The notes under the pieces were generated by a model. That model was not told the origin of the DNA and made no database searches. It saw only the letters and a list, made by a program, of their open reading frames with translations. A stretch of 64,000 bases of DNA from Flammeovirgaceae bacterium BBD 1991-12. GTDB taxonomy: Bacteria > Bacteroidota > Bacteroidia > Cytophagales > Cyclobacteriaceae. The translations under genes and the position numbers were made by a program. The stretch is from the NCBI GenBank assembly GCA_001657315.1, contig LYSV01000018.1:1-64000 (forward strand), read 5' to 3'. Positions 62,349 through 64,000 of the stretch are shown here, piece by piece. Within the stretch, counting starts at the first letter, position 1. Each line of letters starts with the position of its first letter.

Positions 62349-63374
62349 ATGATAAGCCGCATATTTTTTTATCTTTTTTTGTTTGTTCTCCTCGCTCATT
62401 CGTCCTTTTCGCAGGATGTCCATTTCTCACAATTCTACATGCAGCCGCTGAGCCTCAATCCGGCATCTACCGGTGATCATGTGGGAGATATGCGGTTCGG
62501 CATTATCCAACGCAGACAGTGGCGCCAGTTGGGTATGCCTATAGTCACCAACGGGTTAAGTGTAGAAAAAAAGGTACGTATTTACCCGAATTTTTTGGGT
62601 ATTGGTCTGCAGGTCATCAATGATAAGATCAGCGACATAAATCTAGTCACCAATAAAGTGCATCTGTCCGTAAATTACATGCTGAAAAGGAAATCCAGTA
62701 CGGTGCATTTTGGTATTCAGGGTGGCTATGTGAATCGGAACGTTGACTATTCCGGGGCTACGTTCCCTTCTCAATATAATATCAATACCGGAAATTTTGA
62801 TACCAATTTGTCTAACGGAGAGCTGGTGCTGGATGAAAGACGCGGATATGTTGATTTCAATGCCGGCCTGCTTTGGATAAAGTCACTCGGAAGGAAGTTT
62901 CAATACAGACTGGGAGCAGGTGTTTTTCATATCAATACACCGAACGAAGCATTTTCCGATCTGACCAGTGAGTTGCCTGTGCGTTATAATTTTCATTTTA
63001 CTGCCGTATGGGAAATTGATCAGTTCTGGTCACTTATGCCAAAGACACAGGTACTGCATACCGCCGGAGCATCCAACCATGTGAGTGTCCTGCAGGTGAG
63101 AAAAATGCTCAATCCGGTGTCTGCCTTGTATGCGGGTCCCGGTCTGAGAGGATACATCTCACAAAATGACGCTCTGATTATGACGGTGGGCTTTGAACTT
63201 GGGAATCTCGAATTTGGATTCAGCTATGACTGGAACATGTCTACCTTGAGTGAAAATGCCGGCGGGAAGACCACCCTTGAGTTTGCGGCTATCCTAAGAA
63301 CGCCTCCCAAACGCTACAGCAGGCCTATTCCGTCCAAAAAGAAACTGGAATGCCCCGTTGATCAAAGGTGGTAG
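62349..63374 (+). CDS. PorP/SprF-family T9SS-associated outer-membrane protein
   Basis: A 341-residue outer-membrane protein. The signal peptide ends AHSSFSQ; the mature N-terminus DVHFSQFYMQPLSLNPASTG is the family hallmark, followed by IIQRRQWRQLGMPIVTNGLS. Beta-strand repeats run to about residue 320, and the chain ends PSKKKLECPVDQRW. PorP/SprF proteins are needed to secrete or anchor particular T9SS type B adhesins and are usually encoded beside them. The giant PKD protein at 56924-61426 is the obvious partner. The stop of the M43 gene is 6 bp upstream, so the two are co-transcribed. Confidence 0.95.
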   Translation: MISRIFFYLFLFVLLAHSSFSQDVHFSQFYMQPLSLNPASTGDHVGDMRFGIIQRRQWRQLGMPIVTNGLSVEKKVRIYPNFLGIGLQVINDKISDINLVTNKVHLSVNYMLKRKSSTVHFGIQGGYVNRNVDYSGATFPSQYNINTGNFDTNLSNGELVLDERRGYVDFNAGLLWIKSLGRKFQYRLGAGVFHINTPNEAFSDLTSELPVRYNFHFTAVWEIDQFWSLMPKTQVLHTAGASNHVSVLQVRKMLNPVSALYAGPGLRGYISQNDALIMTVGFELGNLEFGFSYDWNMSTLSENAGGKTTLEFAAILRTPPKRYSRPIPSKKKLECPVDQRW

Positions 63375-63583
63375 CGGGTAGGTTTTGGTCTTCATGGTCA
63401 ACGTTTCCTGAAAACCTGAGTTCGATAATCATCTCTGGCTTTGAAGATGCCCAGGGTAATTTTTATCTATCTCACTTAATGAACCTTTGCGCCCGTTGTG
63501 GTGAGGCTTTCCAAGCTACTAAAGCTCAAACTTGCGTGCCGGCTGCCCATAGCCGTCAAATACATTGAGCTTTAGCCTTTAAT

Positions 63584-63726
63584 TTAAATCCCGAAGGGAT
63601 GAAAATATTGTAGTTATAGAAATTCCTACGGTAAACCCTGAAGGGGTGGCATTATTTCACCCCTTCGGGGTTGGTGCATTTGGTATTTATTGTTTTTCTA
63701 TAACAATTTCATCCCTTCGGGATTTA
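63584..63726. repeat. Nested inverted repeats (REP-like element)
   Basis: The outer arms are TAAATCCCGAAGGGATGAAA (from 63585) continuing to TATAGAAA, and the inverted copy at 63695-63726. Between them lies an inner pair, AACCCTGAAGGGGTG (63634-63648) and CACCCCTTCGGGGTT (63658-63672). Each arm contains a small palindrome of the type CCCGAAGGG. The symmetry around about 63655 suggests one mobile or repetitive unit of the REP/BIME kind. No REP-associated transposase is in the window. Confidence 0.8.
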
Positions 63727-63764
63727 ACAGGGATGGTTAAACTGACGGCTATGGACGACTGGCA

Positions 63765-63826
63765 GTCCACCGGACTCCCCACGGGGTCCAGTGGATCCGC
63801 AGTATTCCTCGCAGAGTCCGGTGGAC
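63765..63826. repeat. GC-rich inverted repeat
   Basis: GTCCACCGGACTC (63765-63777) and GAGTCCGGTGGAC (63814-63826) are perfect 13-bp arms around a 36-bp centre. CCCACGGGGTCC follows the first arm and CCCACGGGGTTC follows the second, so the flanks add a direct repeat. The function is unknown. Confidence 0.75.
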
Positions 63827-64000
63827 CCACGGGGTTCTGCGAATGTGAGGGCATCGCAAAGATGTTTTCTTTCTTGCTTGATTCTGGCATATTTTAGATC
63901 GAACTCATGTTGAAGGACTTTTCAGAAGGATCCTGATGCCGGGCCGGTATTTCTGTTTTGAAAAAAATAAGCGTGCTGCAAACTGACAGTCGTGGAAGAT

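Larger units (their letters stand above)
63375..64000. other. Right-end stretch without genes
   Basis: No credible coding frame is seen in these 626 bp. The stretch contains the nested inverted repeats at 63584-63726 and the GC-rich inverted repeat at 63765-63826. No terminator for the PorP/SprF gene was identified. Confidence 0.5.

Noticed and set aside
63646-63897. 83-codon frame at the right end
   Set aside because: It is made from the two inverted-repeat sets, and its length follows from their GC-rich composition.

Overview
The window reads as chromosomal DNA of a Bacteroidota bacterium, most likely a Cytophagales relative. The support is three FecI-type sigma / FecR anti-sigma / SusC-SusD loci, secreted proteins ending in type IX secretion (T9SS) type A and type B sorting domains, a PorP/SprF-family protein, lipoproteins, and promoters of the Bacteroidota type (TTTG, 19-20 bp, TAnnTTTG) with few Shine-Dalgarno sites. 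The order-level placement is inference. No rRNA, tRNA, CRISPR array or prophage was seen.

Layout. 3-542 is a phasin-like coiled-coil gene cut by the left edge. 883-8358 (+) is SusCD locus 1 (sigma, FecR, SusC, SusD). Its sigma gene is split from fecR by 824 bp holding an array of palindromes. An aminopeptidase P gene (8561-10030) and a secreted esterase with PKD-like, lectin-like and T9SS domains (10415-12523) follow. 12753-22419 (-) is SusCD locus 2 with an M16 zinc peptidase downstream. 22972-23832 is a decayed IS1182-type element. 23878-29361 (-) is an envelope transport cluster: outer-membrane barrel, ABC ATPase, two FtsX-type permeases and a LolA-like periplasmic carrier. 29603-30971 holds a small unrecognised protein and a tandem universal stress protein.

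31030-43879 (-) is SusCD locus 3: sigma, FecR, SusC, SusD, two lipoproteins with related C-terminal domains, and a subtilisin-like protease, tightly packed. 44507-47702 is an RNA-related block: a stand-alone protein resembling only the N-terminal part of IF-2, divergent from a DEAD-box helicase and a cold-shock protein, then a CBS-domain protein. 48149-50096 is a tandem pair of secreted serine hydrolases. 50349-53332 (-) is a PadR regulator with an 882-residue FtsX/MacB-type permease. 53677-56866 holds a small secreted protein, asnA, and a MarR regulator translationally coupled to a cysteine-synthase-like enzyme. 56924-63374 holds a giant PKD-repeat T9SS type B protein, divergent from an M43-like metalloprotease and a PorP/SprF-family protein. 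The right end (63375-64000) has no credible gene and carries two sets of inverted repeats.

The genes fit a surface-feeding, protein-degrading lifestyle. Each SusCD locus lies beside a peptidase of a different family, which suggests peptide import coupled to proteolysis, with each sigma/FecR pair sensing through the STN domain of its own SusC. The least explained items are the 125-bp / 42-bp palindrome array between sigma and fecR of locus 1, the IF-2 N-terminal-only protein beside the cold-shock genes, and hairpins that share the end sequence of the IS1182 remnant.
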